Notes: generated by a model from the letters alone, not told the origin. DNA of 64,000 nt from [Clostridium] leptum DSM 753 (GCA_000154345.1 DS480350.1:248001-312000); one strand, 5' to 3'. Counted from the stretch's first letter, positions 1 to 9,740 are shown. Translations and numbers: made by a program.

Positions 1-1
1 A

Positions 2-2119
2 AGACTGATCACCACCAGAATCACCGCGGACGGCACCCAGACCACAACCACGGAAACCACTACGGATTCCAGCGGCTATTACCTGTTCGACGATCTGGAC
101 TGCAATATTATGCTGTCCGGTAAAGAGGATGGGGACCCGGATGATCCCAGTAATTATGTAGGCGGCGTGATTTACCAATACCAGGTGGAATTTGACATGC
201 CTCCCGCCGGGGATGACGGCGTTTATGTGCCTACCAGGCAGTATGAGGGCGGGGATACCGCCGTGGATTCCAACATCGACCGGAACGGCCGGTCTGAAAT
301 CCTGCGGCTGGGCGTTGTGAGCAATCCCGATACCAGCCGCCTGGAGGGCCAGAGGGATATGACCATCGACGCGGGCTTTGTAATCCCCGCGGCGTTAGGC
401 GACTATGTGTGGATCGATTTGAACCGTGACGGCATACAGGATCCGGATGAGCCAGGCGTCAACGGCGTCAGGGTAAGGCTTTACACGGTGGATGACAGCG
501 GTAAGGTATCCGATGCACCGCTGGCGGAAACCGTTACCGCCGCTCAGGAGGGCAAGGACGGCTATTATTTCTTTGACAACCTGACTAAGGGACGGTATGT
601 GGTGGAATTTGACATCACCTCCCTGCGGAATGACCTGGGACTGTACCAGTACGGCTTTACCACAGCGAACCAGGGCGCCGGCGACCACCCTGAAACCGCC
701 GACTCCGACGCGAAGAATGCAGTGGACGGCAACGACCGGATCATGCGTACCGACGTGATTACCCTGGATTATCAGCAGACGGATCTGACCTGGGACGCCG
801 GCCTGGTGTATTACAGCGCTCTGGGCGGCTATGCCTACGACGACCGGAACTATAACGATGTTCAGGATTTGGGCATCCCGCTGACCGGCACTAAGGTGTC
901 CTTGTACCGTGTGATTGACAATGTGCGGGAAGAACAGCCCATCGCTACCGCTGTGGTGGACGAAAACGGCGAGTACCTGTTCGAGTACCTGCTGGAGGGC
1001 GAATATCAGGTGCTGTTTGAGTATCCTGAGGGCTATCAGGCTGTTCTGCCTAATATCGGCGGCGACGATGCTCTGGATTCCGATGTGTTTGAGACCGCTC
1101 CCGATTTAAACAGCGGCTATACCCAGACCATCCGCCTGCCGGCCAACTCTATCAGCCTCCATAATGACGGCGGCGCCAGATTGTACGGTGCGATCGGCGA
1201 TTATGTGTGGCTGGACGCTAACAAGAATGGAATTCAAGACGCGGGCGAGGAGCCGGTGCAGAATGTGACCGTTTATCTGCAAATGCGGGAAGGCGGTTCC
1301 AGTATTTGGAAAAAGGTCGACACCACAAAGACCAACGAAAAAGGCTACTATGTGTTTGAGAGCCTGAAGGGCGGCCCGGATGTGGATTGCCAGTACCGTG
1401 TGTGCTTTGATCTGCCCGGAGGCAGTGTGATTACCGTTCCCTACGCAGGCTCCGACAGAGCTGCAGACTCCAATGTCCAGGGCTTCTATCTGGAGGGCTG
1501 GGGTTATCCCTCCGACGTGATCAGCATTGGTTACGGCCAGCGTGATATGACCACTGACGCGGGCATCGTGGTTACCAGCGGAAGTGTGGGAGACTATGTC
1601 TGGCTGGATACCAACCGAAATGGCATCCAGGACGAAGAGGATACCGGACTGGAAGGCATCCGTGTGGTTCTGGAGTATAGCCCCTCCGGTGACGTTTCCG
1701 ACGATACCCAGTGGATCCAGGCAGGCGAGACCACGACCAATGAAAAAGGCTACTACCGGTTTGACGAGCTGTCCGAGGGCTATTACCGGGTGAAGTTCCA
1801 GATTCTTGAGCCTTATACCATTACCCTGGTGAACCAGGGCGACACTGCTCTGGATTCTGACGGCAGATACCAGCTGAAGGACGGGTGGTATGCCGGAAGG
1901 CCGTTCTACTTAAACGAGGGCGGCTTCGATATGACCTGGGACTGCGGCGTGGTGTTAGGCTCCGGCGGAACCACTGCGGCCGCTCCTGGCGGCGGGGTTT
2001 CTACAGGCGACCGCTTCGCTGAGGCGGCCTGGATGCTCCTGGCTGGTGTATCCGCTTTTGGAGCGGTGGCCTTTGGCGTCACTTTATCCCGGAAAAGGAG
2101 AACCGGAAAACACGAATGA
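2..2119 (+). CDS. SdrD B-like repeat surface protein, 5' end outside the window
   Basis: This is a cell-surface adhesin-like protein whose reading frame is already open at the left edge, so its true start lies upstream; the first internal ATG is at 110. It carries repeated SdrD B-like (Cna-B-like) beta-sandwich modules. Each starts with a G-D-Y-V-W-x-D-x-N-x-x-G-I-Q-D type motif, seen near nucleotides 396, 1192 and 1584, with a divergent one near 822, and each contains a G-Y-Y-x-F motif. The conserved Asp/Asn pattern is the calcium-binding signature of this family. The C-terminus has a degenerate sorting signal (VSTGD), a hydrophobic segment and an RKRR-type basic tail, so sortase anchoring is likely but the motif is not canonical LPxTG. 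A strong terminator follows. What it binds cannot be told from sequence. Confidence 0.85.
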   Translation, partial: RLITTRITADGTQTTTTETTTDSSGYYLFDDLDCNIMLSGKEDGDPDDPSNYVGGVIYQYQVEFDMPPAGDDGVYVPTRQYEGGDTAVDSNIDRNGRSEILRLGVVSNPDTSRLEGQRDMTIDAGFVIPAALGDYVWIDLNRDGIQDPDEPGVNGVRVRLYTVDDSGKVSDAPLAETVTAAQEGKDGYYFFDNLTKGRYVVEFDITSLRNDLGLYQYGFTTANQGAGDHPETADSDAKNAVDGNDRIMRTDVITLDYQQTDLTWDAGLVYYSALGGYAYDDRNYNDVQDLGIPLTGTKVSLYRVIDNVREEQPIATAVVDENGEYLFEYLLEGEYQVLFEYPEGYQAVLPNIGGDDALDSDVFETAPDLNSGYTQTIRLPANSISLHNDGGARLYGAIGDYVWLDANKNGIQDAGEEPVQNVTVYLQMREGGSSIWKKVDTTKTNEKGYYVFESLKGGPDVDCQYRVCFDLPGGSVITVPYAGSDRAADSNVQGFYLEGWGYPSDVISIGYGQRDMTTDAGIVVTSGSVGDYVWLDTNRNGIQDEEDTGLEGIRVVLEYSPSGDVSDDTQWIQAGETTTNEKGYYRFDELSEGYYRVKFQILEPYTITLVNQGDTALDSDGRYQLKDGWYAGRPFYLNEGGFDMTWDCGVVLGSGGTTAAAPGGGVSTGDRFAEAAWMLLAGVSAFGAVAFGVTLSRKRRTGKHE

Positions 2120-2163
2120 TTGCGGCTTCCTTTCACGCTAGAAAAGGAGAGGAAGGTTAGAAA

Positions 2164-2192
2164 CGCCCGGCAGTTTTTCTGCCGGGCGTTTT
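2164..2192 (+). terminator. Intrinsic terminator after the SdrD B-like gene
   Basis: A perfect 10-bp GC-rich stem (CGCCCGGCAG with CTGCCGGGCG) closes a five-T loop and is followed by four Ts. It lies 45 bases after the stop codon. Confidence 0.85.
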
Positions 2193-2394
2193 GATCTTGA
2201 GCTTTTGAGGCGGCTTCCTCTCGAATTTTTCCTGGAAAAAGCGGGCGTAGGCCCCAGGTGAAAAGATTTTTTAATAAAATCCGATTTTATCAAAAAATAT
2301 GACGCGCTTGTGATAAGTCATCTGTATGATGTAGTTGTAAGATCAATAACTGACGATGAAATCTATTCGTACCCAAGATGAAGGAGTGAGCAAG

Positions 2395-4242
2395 GTGAGA
2401 AAGAAAATTACAGCCCTTACCGTCGTTTTCTCACTGATTATTGCGATGTTTGCGGGAGGCCTGCAAACGTTCGCGGCAGGAGCGGATGACATTTCGATTA
2501 CTGGTTTAGTGTCCGACAGCGCTACCGCCCAAAAATTCAGAATCGATAATCAGACGAACCGGCAGATTGAGGTGCAGTGGCAGACTGAGGAATATAATAC
2601 CGGGTGGACGCCAGTGACGATCGCCGCCAATGGTTCCGCGGTTGTGAATTGCGCTGATCCCGACATGACCGGCGTGAAGCTGATGGTCTACTGCGACGGG
2701 GAAATTAAATCCCTAGCTAGCCTGAATACCTACAGCGTTAATGTGGTGTATCAGGATCAAGGCGGAAACCGACTGGGCGGCGCTACCGAGTATAACACGA
2801 TTTCCGGCGGTGTTTCCCATACGGCGCCTTCGTCCTTACAGCTTTCCGGAGAAACCTATCTGATCAGCGGCCCGGAGTACAAGGAATTTTCCTATCAATC
2901 CAATACCACTGAGATTGTCTATACTTATCAGCACCAGCAGAAGCAGCCGATCACCTGTCCGGTTCTTTATGTGGATCAGTACGGCAATCAGATCGGAAGC
3001 GCAAGCTTTCAGGTACAGCCCAATTCTGCGGGCAGCTTCACCGCGCCCCAGAGCTATACCTCCAACGGCCGCAGCTACACTCTGATGGCGGGACAGTCCG
3101 CGTCAGTTTCCCATGATTATAATAAAGGCATCCAGGAGTATGTCTTCCGATACCAGCTGGTAACCGAGGAAAGCACCCGCCCATACCTGTTCCGTGTGCA
3201 GTACCAGACGATATCCGGAGCTTTGCTCAAGTCCAGCAGTGTGACGGTGCAGTCCGGTTCTACCGCGACTTTCCAGGTGGCCAATGAATATATGACCGCC
3301 GATGGCACTTTGTATACTAAGGCGGCGGGCGAGCCTTCCGTGATCAGCCATAATTATAATGACAGCACCAGGCTCTACACCGTGAAGTATGAGGAGAGCA
3401 AAGCGACCAAGCCTTATGACATCAGCGTGCGCTATGTGGACGCACTCACCGGCCTGACCTTAAAGACCGACAGCGTGCATGTTGGGCTAAATGAAACCGC
3501 CAGATTTACAGCCGATTCGGAGATCACTGTCAACGGCGTTGAATATGTGGCGGCAGCCGGCCAAAGCAGGCAGATAGTCCATGCTTTTGAAGATTCCAAG
3601 CGGATTTATGAGATCTATTACAGCGAAAAAGGCGCGGAAGCTCAAAGCTATCCGGTGACCATCCGTTATTTTGACGTGACAGAGGGCAGAGTACTCTATA
3701 CCACTACCGTTACCGCCAGTTATGACAGTCAGCTGACGGTTACCGCCCCTGAAAACTACACGGCAGGCGGCGAGAATTATGTGATGCTGGGCGGGCAGTC
3801 CGCTTCGATTGCTCATGAATTCTATTCTACGCGCCACGCTTATGTTTTCTTTTACCGCAATGTGAATGACACTGCTAACGAGGATACCATTGTAGAGGTA
3901 ACCCCTGAGGATAATACAGTTGTTGTCACTCCTGACGGGGAGACCATCGTAGCGACTCCCGGAGGTGAAGTGACCATCGACGATGAGCCGGTACCGCTGG
4001 CACCTGGCACGGATGATGATGCAAGCAGCCAGTCTTCCAGCTCCTCTAATTCCTCTGAGGCCTCGGAAGTGACCATTGACGACGAGGAAGTTCCTCTCGC
4101 ACCCGGCCCCGGTAACCAGGGAGGCTCCTCCAACAGCATCGGCTGGTGGATCGCGGGCGGCGGAGTTCTTCTTCTCGCAGCCGGCGCGGCAGTGCTTCTG
4201 ATCGTGATGAAGAAAAAGAAGGCAAAAAAGGACGCCCAGTGA
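2395..4242 (+). CDS. MucBP-like repeat surface protein with signal peptide and C-terminal membrane anchor
   Basis: This is a predicted exported, membrane-anchored surface protein of 615 residues. I chose the GTG at 2395 because AAGGAG at 2381-2386 sits eight bases upstream; an in-frame ATG at 2356 has no ribosome site. The N-terminus is a typical signal peptide: a basic start, a hydrophobic core, then a cut near AAG. Five MucBP-like modules of about 75 residues follow, beginning near nucleotides 2730, 2950, 3180, 3415 and 3650. Each has a V-x-Y-x-D opening and a Y-T-x-x-G-Q-S type ending. Two copies of a V-T-I-D-D/E acidic linker and a Ser-rich stretch precede a transmembrane segment and a KKKKAKK tail. 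No LPxTG motif is seen, so anchoring is probably by membrane insertion. Its partner could be mucin, glycan or another surface protein. Confidence 0.8.
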   Translation: MRKKITALTVVFSLIIAMFAGGLQTFAAGADDISITGLVSDSATAQKFRIDNQTNRQIEVQWQTEEYNTGWTPVTIAANGSAVVNCADPDMTGVKLMVYCDGEIKSLASLNTYSVNVVYQDQGGNRLGGATEYNTISGGVSHTAPSSLQLSGETYLISGPEYKEFSYQSNTTEIVYTYQHQQKQPITCPVLYVDQYGNQIGSASFQVQPNSAGSFTAPQSYTSNGRSYTLMAGQSASVSHDYNKGIQEYVFRYQLVTEESTRPYLFRVQYQTISGALLKSSSVTVQSGSTATFQVANEYMTADGTLYTKAAGEPSVISHNYNDSTRLYTVKYEESKATKPYDISVRYVDALTGLTLKTDSVHVGLNETARFTADSEITVNGVEYVAAAGQSRQIVHAFEDSKRIYEIYYSEKGAEAQSYPVTIRYFDVTEGRVLYTTTVTASYDSQLTVTAPENYTAGGENYVMLGGQSASIAHEFYSTRHAYVFFYRNVNDTANEDTIVEVTPEDNTVVVTPDGETIVATPGGEVTIDDEPVPLAPGTDDDASSQSSSSSNSSEASEVTIDDEEVPLAPGPGNQGGSSNSIGWWIAGGGVLLLAAGAAVLLIVMKKKKAKKDAQ

Positions 4243-4264
4243 GGCGTTCTAAAACCTAAGCAAA

Positions 4265-4299
4265 GATGGAACCCGCCTCTTTAGGAGGCGGGTTCCATC
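4265..4299 (+). terminator. Hairpin terminator after the MucBP-like gene
   Basis: A perfect 15-bp stem (GATGGAACCCGCCTC with its complement) closes a TTTAG loop shortly after the stop codon at 4242. The T-tract downstream is weak (AATTATTT). Confidence 0.75.
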
Positions 4300-4525
4300 A
4301 ATTATTTCGGGGGGAAATGATATTCCCACTGAAACGATTGGTGGGGAAGCGCTGCCGCCGGCTGCAGCCGTTCGCAATCTTTACTTCCCGCGGGCTTGAG
4401 AGAGCGTTGCTCTGCTGGAAGGGTAAAGCGATTCGGAAAAGCCTCGGCCTGACGCCGGATCTTTTTCATAAAAAATGCTCTTTATTTTCGTTAAGAAAGC
4501 GTAAAGAAAATGTTTGATAATCTCC

Positions 4526-4554
4526 TTGATTATCGGGCCGCTTTTTGCTATAGT
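4526..4554 (+). promoter_or_regulatory. Sigma-A type promoter of the MATE gene
   Basis: TTGATT at 4526-4531 and TATAGT at 4549-4554 are separated by 17 bases. This places the transcript start near 4561, which rules out the upstream in-frame ATG at 4514 as the translation start. Confidence 0.7.
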
Positions 4555-4603
4555 AATTATCACGTACTATTCAGAAAGGAGCGCTTTTGCGCCGGTAATT
4601 TTT

Positions 4604-5947
4604 ATGAAGCTGGAAACCAAAAACTTTTACAAAACAGTAGGCGCTTTGGTGCTCCCAATCGCCTTGCAGAATCTGATTAACGTAGCCGTGACCTCCGCCG
4701 ACGTGGTCATGCTGGGCAGGGTCGGGGAAACCGTCCTTTCCGGATCCTCCCTGGCGGGACAGGTGCAGTTTATTTTGACGCTGTTTATTTTCGGCCTTAC
4801 CTCCGGCGCGGCGGTGCTCACCGCCCAGTACTGGGGAAAAAAGGATATGAGAACCATCGAAAAGGTTATGGGAATCGCCTTTCGCTTTTCCATTATCGTT
4901 TCGGTGATTTTTCTGCTGGCGGTGCAGATCTTTCCTGCCCAGGTTATGTCTATTTTCACACCGGAGCAGCCGGTGATCGACGAGGGCGTCAAATATCTGA
5001 GAATTGTCTCCTTTTCCTATCTTACCTGTGCTGTTACCCATGTGTACTTAAACGTCATGCGGAGTGTGGAGCGGGTGGTGATTGCTACCGTTACCTACTC
5101 GGTGTCTTTGATCGTCAATATTATCATCAATGGAATCCTGATTTTCGGACTCTTAGGCTTCCCGCAGATGGGTATCGTCGGCGCGGCGATCGGCACGCTG
5201 GTGGCTAGAATCGTGGAGCTTTTGATCGTGGTGGTTTACGCCAAGACCAAATCTATTTTGAACTTTAAGCTAAGGGATTTGTTTGTAAGAGATAAGCTCT
5301 TATTCCAGGACTTTATCCGGTATGCCATTCCGGTCACCCTAAACGAGCTGATGTGGGGCACGGGCTGTTCGGTGATCGCTGTGGTAATCGGCCACATGGG
5401 CCAGGCGGCGGTGGCCGCTAATTCGGTAGCCCAGGTGACCCGTCAGCTGGCTACGGTGGTATCCTTTGGCATCGCGGCCGCCGCGGCGGTGCTCATCGGC
5501 AAGGCTATCGGCGAGGATAACTACGAGGAGGCCCAGAAATACGGCACCCGGTTTGTAAAGCTTTCCATCGTGGCCGGATTAGCGGGGGCGCTGGTAGTGC
5601 TGATTGCCCGGCCTATTGTTTTGCAGGTCATGACGTTAACCCCCACAGCCCAAGGTTATCTTTCCACCATGATGTTCATTATGGCCTATTTTGTAGTCGC
5701 GCAGGCTTATAATACCACTATGGTTGTGGGAATCTTCCGGGCGGGCGGAGACACTCGTTTCGGCTTGGTTCTGGATGTGGTGACTATGTGGGGCTGCTCC
5801 ATTTTATTTGGCGCCATCGCGGCGTTTGTGTTCCACTGGAGCGTGGAGTGGGTTTACGTGCTGCTGCTGAGCGATGAAATCATCAAGATTCCGCTGACGA
5901 CCTGGCGGTATAAAACCAGGGTTTGGCTGCGCAACGTAACCAGATAA
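4604..5947 (+). CDS. MATE family multidrug/toxin exporter
   Basis: This is a 447-residue integral membrane antiporter of the MATE (NorM/DinF-like) family, the usual length for the family. It probably exports cationic drugs or metabolites in exchange for Na+ or H+. About twelve hydrophobic segments are seen in two homologous halves, each starting with a P-x-x-x-x-x-L type helix (ALVLPIALQNLINVAV near residue 13 and RYAIPVTLNELMW in the second half). The ATG at 4604 is preferred because it lies downstream of the promoter. The purine-rich AAAGGA at 4575-4580 is about 23 bases away, but a small GCGC-TTTT-GCGC hairpin in between could bring it close. The gene is transcribed alone between two terminators. 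The substrate is unknown. Confidence 0.9.
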   Translation: MKLETKNFYKTVGALVLPIALQNLINVAVTSADVVMLGRVGETVLSGSSLAGQVQFILTLFIFGLTSGAAVLTAQYWGKKDMRTIEKVMGIAFRFSIIVSVIFLLAVQIFPAQVMSIFTPEQPVIDEGVKYLRIVSFSYLTCAVTHVYLNVMRSVERVVIATVTYSVSLIVNIIINGILIFGLLGFPQMGIVGAAIGTLVARIVELLIVVVYAKTKSILNFKLRDLFVRDKLLFQDFIRYAIPVTLNELMWGTGCSVIAVVIGHMGQAAVAANSVAQVTRQLATVVSFGIAAAAAVLIGKAIGEDNYEEAQKYGTRFVKLSIVAGLAGALVVLIARPIVLQVMTLTPTAQGYLSTMMFIMAYFVVAQAYNTTMVVGIFRAGGDTRFGLVLDVVTMWGCSILFGAIAAFVFHWSVEWVYVLLLSDEIIKIPLTTWRYKTRVWLRNVTR

Positions 5948-6021
5948 ACGGCTTGATCCCATGAAATTCCCAGCTGTTTTATGCTTGTCTGGCCGGAGGG
6001 AAGGCGAGAGGCCATATTCAT

Positions 6022-6055
6022 AAGAGCCGCGTGCGTTAGCCACGCGGCTCTTTTT
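6022..6055 (+). terminator. Intrinsic terminator after the MATE gene
   Basis: A 10-bp stem (GAGCCGCGTG with CACGCGGCTC, extended by AA/TT) closes a seven-base loop and is followed by a run of Ts. Confidence 0.85.
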
Positions 6056-6437
6056 ATGATATAGACAGCTGGAGGCGGTCCGGCCATTTCTGGGGGGCAC
6101 GTCATAAAAGCTTTCCGCTTTTTCGGCTGGTGGGATTGGACACTAAGTGAGCCGGCCGCAGGCAGGATTTTTTGACGGCAAAGAAGCTGCCGCTGAGACG
6201 GCGGCTTGCCTGGCAGGAAACGCCGCCGGCAGCGCAGGTAAAAGCTTTTAAGCGCCTTGCAAGGAAAAGCTCGTCCCACCGATTTAGGTAATCCGAGGGC
6301 TGGGAGCCTTTGAAAAAGCATTAGCTTCAGAGGCGGTAAGGCTGCGGGCACGAGGGAATCCAAAGCTGAGGAGTATCTGGGACGCCCCCTTGACAGGCTG
6401 TAGAATTTTTCTAGGTTGTGCTCGAACACGATTTATC
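6056..6437. other. Intergenic stretch without a recognisable gene
   Basis: About 380 bases between the MATE terminator and the promoter of the LacI-family gene. A long open frame exists on the minus strand, but its product has no recognisable family, low complexity and no ribosome site, so I do not call it. Nothing else is seen here. Confidence 0.5.
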
Positions 6438-6466
6438 TTGACAGCGATATGAAATCAGGGTATCAT
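6438..6466 (+). promoter_or_regulatory. Sigma-A type promoter of the LacI-family regulator
   Basis: TTGACA at 6438-6443 is a perfect -35 box. It is followed after 17 bases by TATCAT at 6461-6466. The predicted leader is about 37 bases long. Confidence 0.8.
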
Positions 6467-6509
6467 GAGTTTATATAAAAACCGATCTTGAAGAAAACGA
6501 GGCGATACT

Positions 6510-7535
6510 ATGGCGGTGACCATTAAAGATATCGCGGCGGCGGTTGGAGTATCCAGGGGCACGGTTGACCGGGTGATCAACCACCGGGGCGGCGTCAGCG
6601 AAGAGGTAGCCGCCAGGGTCGAGCAGGCTGTGGAGGAGATGGGCTATTTTCCCAACCGGGCGGGCAGGATTTTGGCCGCCAGAAAAAAGCCCGTGACCAT
6701 AGGCTGCCTGCTGCCCAGTGATAAAATCACCTTTTTCCACGACGTGATTCGGGGATTTTTCAGGGCGGAGCGGGAGCTCTCTGATTTTGGAGTTTCCTTG
6801 CGGCTGAAAGAAGTGCGCGGCTATGATCCGGAGATCCATCTTGCCGCGCTGAGGGAGCTCTTGGCGGAGAATGTGTCGGCCCTGTGCGTAGCAACGATAG
6901 AAACTCCTGAAATCACAGCTCTTCTAAACCAAACGGCGGCCGAGGGCGTTCCGGTGGCGGCAATCAACATTGACCTGCCTCATGTGAACCGGCTGTTTTA
7001 TATCGGCAGCAATTATCTGGCCGGCGGCAGAACCGCTGGGGGCTTGCTTTCCCTGATGGCCAAGGGGCCGGTGAGCCTTTTTGTGGTGGCGGGCTCCAGC
7101 AATATTCACAGCCACCATCTCCGGATCGAGGGATTCGCTCAGGTGATGAAGGAGAAGGAAACGGCTTACACTCTGGTGGATGTCCAGGTGACCCAGGATG
7201 ACAGCGAGGTGGCCTATGAGGCCACTAAAAGGGTGCTTCAGGAGCATCCGGAGATCAATTATATTTATATCACCACCTCAGGCAGCGCTCCCGGTGTATG
7301 CAGAGCGCTGGAGGAGTTGGAAAGGAAAAAACGGGTGACTGTTATCGCCTTCGACGACAATAAGGAAAATAAGCGGTTGATGAAAGAGGGCAGCATCGAT
7401 GTACTGCTGTGCCAGGAGTCCTTTCGGCAAGGCTATGACGCCATCAACCATCTGTTTTATTATCTGGTGGATGGAACTGTGCCGAAGGCAGAGTATTTTA
7501 CCCATACGGTGATAAAAATCGGGGAAAATCTGTAG
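6510..7535 (+). CDS. LacI/GalR-family transcriptional regulator
   Basis: This is a 341-residue DNA-binding regulator of the LacI family. Residues 3-50 form the helix-turn-helix and hinge: TIKDIAAAVGVSRGTVDRVI is a clear match to the family signature, and the P-N-R-A-G hinge follows. From about residue 62 onward there is a periplasmic-binding-protein-like domain of the ribose-binding type, with the strand-and-turn pattern IGCLLPSDK, AINIDLP, VIAFDDN. Such domains usually bind a sugar or sugar phosphate. It lies upstream of a small membrane protein gene and xylulokinase on the same strand, so it plausibly controls pentose or sugar-alcohol use. That link rests on position only. A separate strong promoter drives it. 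Confidence 0.88.
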   Translation: MAVTIKDIAAAVGVSRGTVDRVINHRGGVSEEVAARVEQAVEEMGYFPNRAGRILAARKKPVTIGCLLPSDKITFFHDVIRGFFRAERELSDFGVSLRLKEVRGYDPEIHLAALRELLAENVSALCVATIETPEITALLNQTAAEGVPVAAINIDLPHVNRLFYIGSNYLAGGRTAGGLLSLMAKGPVSLFVVAGSSNIHSHHLRIEGFAQVMKEKETAYTLVDVQVTQDDSEVAYEATKRVLQEHPEINYIYITTSGSAPGVCRALEELERKKRVTVIAFDDNKENKRLMKEGSIDVLLCQESFRQGYDAINHLFYYLVDGTVPKAEYFTHTVIKIGENL

Positions 7536-7629
7536 CTTTCCCATCCGGCGTTTTTCACCGCCCGGCTGCTCCTAAAATCCAGGGCGGCAGATTTTACCAC
7601 GGATCACTGACCAGAGAGGAGGATATGCC

Positions 7630-8028
7630 ATGAAAAAGGGATTCAGGGCTGTCCTGATGGGAATCGCGGCGGTTTTTCTGGTGGCAGCCGGGTATTTTAT
7701 CGGATACAAAACGGCTTATGACAGCGTTGAAAATATGGGAGCGGCGCAGGCGGCTGATCAGCAAACCTTTTACGCGGAGATTCGTGAAAGGGAAGCCGGC
7801 CGTTTTTTGGTGAAAGGGCTGGCTGTGAATGATCTTAATTACAGAGGGGAATTCACTTTTTCAGCCACTGGGGAAACGGCGTTATTATGGCGGGGAACGG
7901 CGATCGGATTGTCTGATTTAGATGCCGGCGATATCATAGCGGTTACTTTTGATGGTTATGTCTTAGAATCTTATCCAGCGCAGCTTCAGGAAGTGATAAG
8001 GATTCAACTGCTGGACGATGAAAAGTAG
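7630..8028 (+). CDS. Small membrane-anchored protein, possible DUF3221-like OB fold
   Basis: This 132-residue protein has one N-terminal hydrophobic segment (about residues 5-25) after a basic MKKGFR start, and no clear cleavage site, so it is probably anchored with its C-terminal domain outside the cell. The outer domain is beta-rich, with a pattern of v-k-G-L-a-v-N, a G-D-I-I-A-V-T-F strand and a closing v-I-R-I-Q-L strand, which resembles small DUF3221-type OB folds; this assignment is tentative. AGGAGG at 7617-7622 gives a confident start. Its end lies 34 bases before the xylulokinase start, so the two are likely co-transcribed. Function unknown. Confidence 0.75.
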   Translation: MKKGFRAVLMGIAAVFLVAAGYFIGYKTAYDSVENMGAAQAADQQTFYAEIREREAGRFLVKGLAVNDLNYRGEFTFSATGETALLWRGTAIGLSDLDAGDIIAVTFDGYVLESYPAQLQEVIRIQLLDDEK

Positions 8029-8062
8029 GTATTTAACAATTTATTATAAAGGAGACGATTGC

Positions 8063-9586
8063 ATGAATTATTTAATTGGTGTGGATTTAGGAACCTCTGG
8101 CACCAAAACCGTGCTGTTTGATACAGAGGGAACCGTGATTTCTAGCGCTACGGTAGAATATCCTATGTATCAGCCGAAAAACGGCTGGGCAGAGCAGGCG
8201 CCGGAGGACTGGTGGGACGCCACCATGCGGACCACAAAAAAGGTAATTGAGGATTCCGGCGTAGATTCTAAGGACATCAAGGGTATGGGAATTTCCGGCC
8301 AGATGCACGGCCTTGTCATGCTGGACGAAAATGGAAGCGTTTTGAGAAGATCCATTATTTGGTGCGACCAGCGCACCGCCCGGGAATGTGAGGAAATCAC
8401 AGAACGGGTTGGAGCCAAGCGGCTGATTGAGATCACCGCTAACCCTGCTCTGCCTGGCTTTACCGCGTCGAAAATCCTGTGGGTCAGAAACCACGAGCCG
8501 GAAATTTATGCGAAATGCCGGCACATCCTTCTGCCGAAGGATTATGTCCGTTACATGCTGACCGGAGAATTTGCCACAGAGGTTTCCGACGCATCAGGGA
8601 TGCAGCTTTTGGATATCCCCAACCGCTGCTGGTCCGACGAGGTTCTGGAAAAGCTGGATATTGACAAGAGTATGCTGGCTAAGGTGTATGAGTCTCCGGA
8701 GATTACCGGCTATATCACCGAGGAGGCCGCGAAGCTGACCGGATTGGCGGCGGGCACGCCGGTGGTTGGCGGCGCCGGTGACAACGCCGCCGCGGCGGTA
8801 GGAACCGGCGTGGTGGAAGAAGGAAAGGCCTTTACCACCATCGGCACCTCAGGCGTGGTGTTCGCACATTCCGATAAGGTGACGATCGATCCCCAGGGCA
8901 GGGTTCACACCTTCTGTTCCGCAGTGCCTGGCTGCTGGACGGTCATGAGCTGCACGCTGGCGGCGGGCCTTTCCCTGAAGTGGTTCCGGGATAATTTCTT
9001 CCTGGAGGAAATGCAGACCGCGAAAGGCATGGGGGTCGATCCCTATTACCTGATGGACCGCCAGGCTGAACGCGCGCCCATCGGCGCCAACCGTTTGGTT
9101 TACCTGCCTTATCTGATGGGAGAGCGCTCTCCCAAGCTGGATTCCGACTGCCGCGGCGTATTCTTTGGGCTGTCCGCTATGCACACTAAGTACGATATGC
9201 TCCGGGCTGTGATGGAAGGCGTTATCTACTCCCAGCGGGAATGCCTGGATATTCTTCGGGGGATGGGTGTGGTCTCCAGCGAGATGCTGGCCTGCGGAGG
9301 CGGCGGAAGCAGCCCCATGTGGCGCCAGATGATGGCTGATGTTTACAATCTGCCGGTAAAAACGGTGGTTTCCAAGGAGGGTCCCGCTCTCGGCGTGGCG
9401 ATTCTGGCGGGCGTAGGCGCGGGAATTTATCCCAGCGTGGCGGAAGCTTGCCGCAAGGTGGTTAAAACCAATCCCGCCCAGGCCCCGATTCCGGAGAACA
9501 CAGGCCGCTATGAGGAGTTTTACCGTGTTTACTGCGGCCTGTATCCTCAGCTGAAGGATTGCTACAAGGCGCTGGCCGCACTTTGA
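8063..9586 (+). CDS. xylB: Xylulokinase (FGGY family)
   Basis: This enzyme phosphorylates D-xylulose with ATP to xylulose 5-phosphate, feeding the pentose phosphate pathway in the cytoplasm. It has 507 residues, typical of the family. The N-terminal phosphate-binding loop GVDLGTSGTKTVLFD (residues 6-20), the GISGQMHGLV substrate motif near residue 76, and a GAGDNAAAAVG motif with the catalytic Asp in the second domain are all present. The TIGTSGVV adenosine motif follows. The start at ATG 8063 is set by AAGGAG at 8049-8054; an upstream in-frame ATG at 8018 overlaps the previous gene and lacks a ribosome site. The LacI-family gene upstream is a candidate regulator. No xylose isomerase or transporter is nearby, so the sugar could come from xylose, arabitol or xylitol. 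Confidence 0.92.
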   Translation: MNYLIGVDLGTSGTKTVLFDTEGTVISSATVEYPMYQPKNGWAEQAPEDWWDATMRTTKKVIEDSGVDSKDIKGMGISGQMHGLVMLDENGSVLRRSIIWCDQRTARECEEITERVGAKRLIEITANPALPGFTASKILWVRNHEPEIYAKCRHILLPKDYVRYMLTGEFATEVSDASGMQLLDIPNRCWSDEVLEKLDIDKSMLAKVYESPEITGYITEEAAKLTGLAAGTPVVGGAGDNAAAAVGTGVVEEGKAFTTIGTSGVVFAHSDKVTIDPQGRVHTFCSAVPGCWTVMSCTLAAGLSLKWFRDNFFLEEMQTAKGMGVDPYYLMDRQAERAPIGANRLVYLPYLMGERSPKLDSDCRGVFFGLSAMHTKYDMLRAVMEGVIYSQRECLDILRGMGVVSSEMLACGGGGSSPMWRQMMADVYNLPVKTVVSKEGPALGVAILAGVGAGIYPSVAEACRKVVKTNPAQAPIPENTGRYEEFYRVYCGLYPQLKDCYKALAAL

Positions 9587-9661
9587 TGAAAGCCTGGCGG
9601 AAATCCAGTTCGCCTGCCCGGGCAACGCCGCTGCCATAGAATTTGTTTTTCAACCAAATGA

Positions 9662-9716
9662 AATAAAAAACAAGCCGGGGAGGTTCTTGCCGAAAAGAGC
9701 CTCCCCGGCTTGTTTC
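9662..9716. terminator. Strong bidirectional terminator after xylB
   Basis: A stem of about 21 bp with a single G-U pair lies at 9668-9715. It has an A-rich run on the left and Ts on the right, so it can act on both strands. It ends xylB on the plus strand and any transcript of the decayed minus-strand TM2 gene. Confidence 0.85.
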
Positions 9717-9740
9717 TGTATTGATAAAAACGGTTGCAGC

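Noticed and set aside
5854..6429. A 191-codon open frame on the minus strand after the MATE gene
   Set aside because: No ribosome site, low-complexity product and no known motif; it spans the MATE terminator and gene end.
8018..8062. Upstream start for xylulokinase
   Set aside because: It overlaps the previous gene and lacks a ribosome site, while ATG 8063 has AAGGAG at eight bases.
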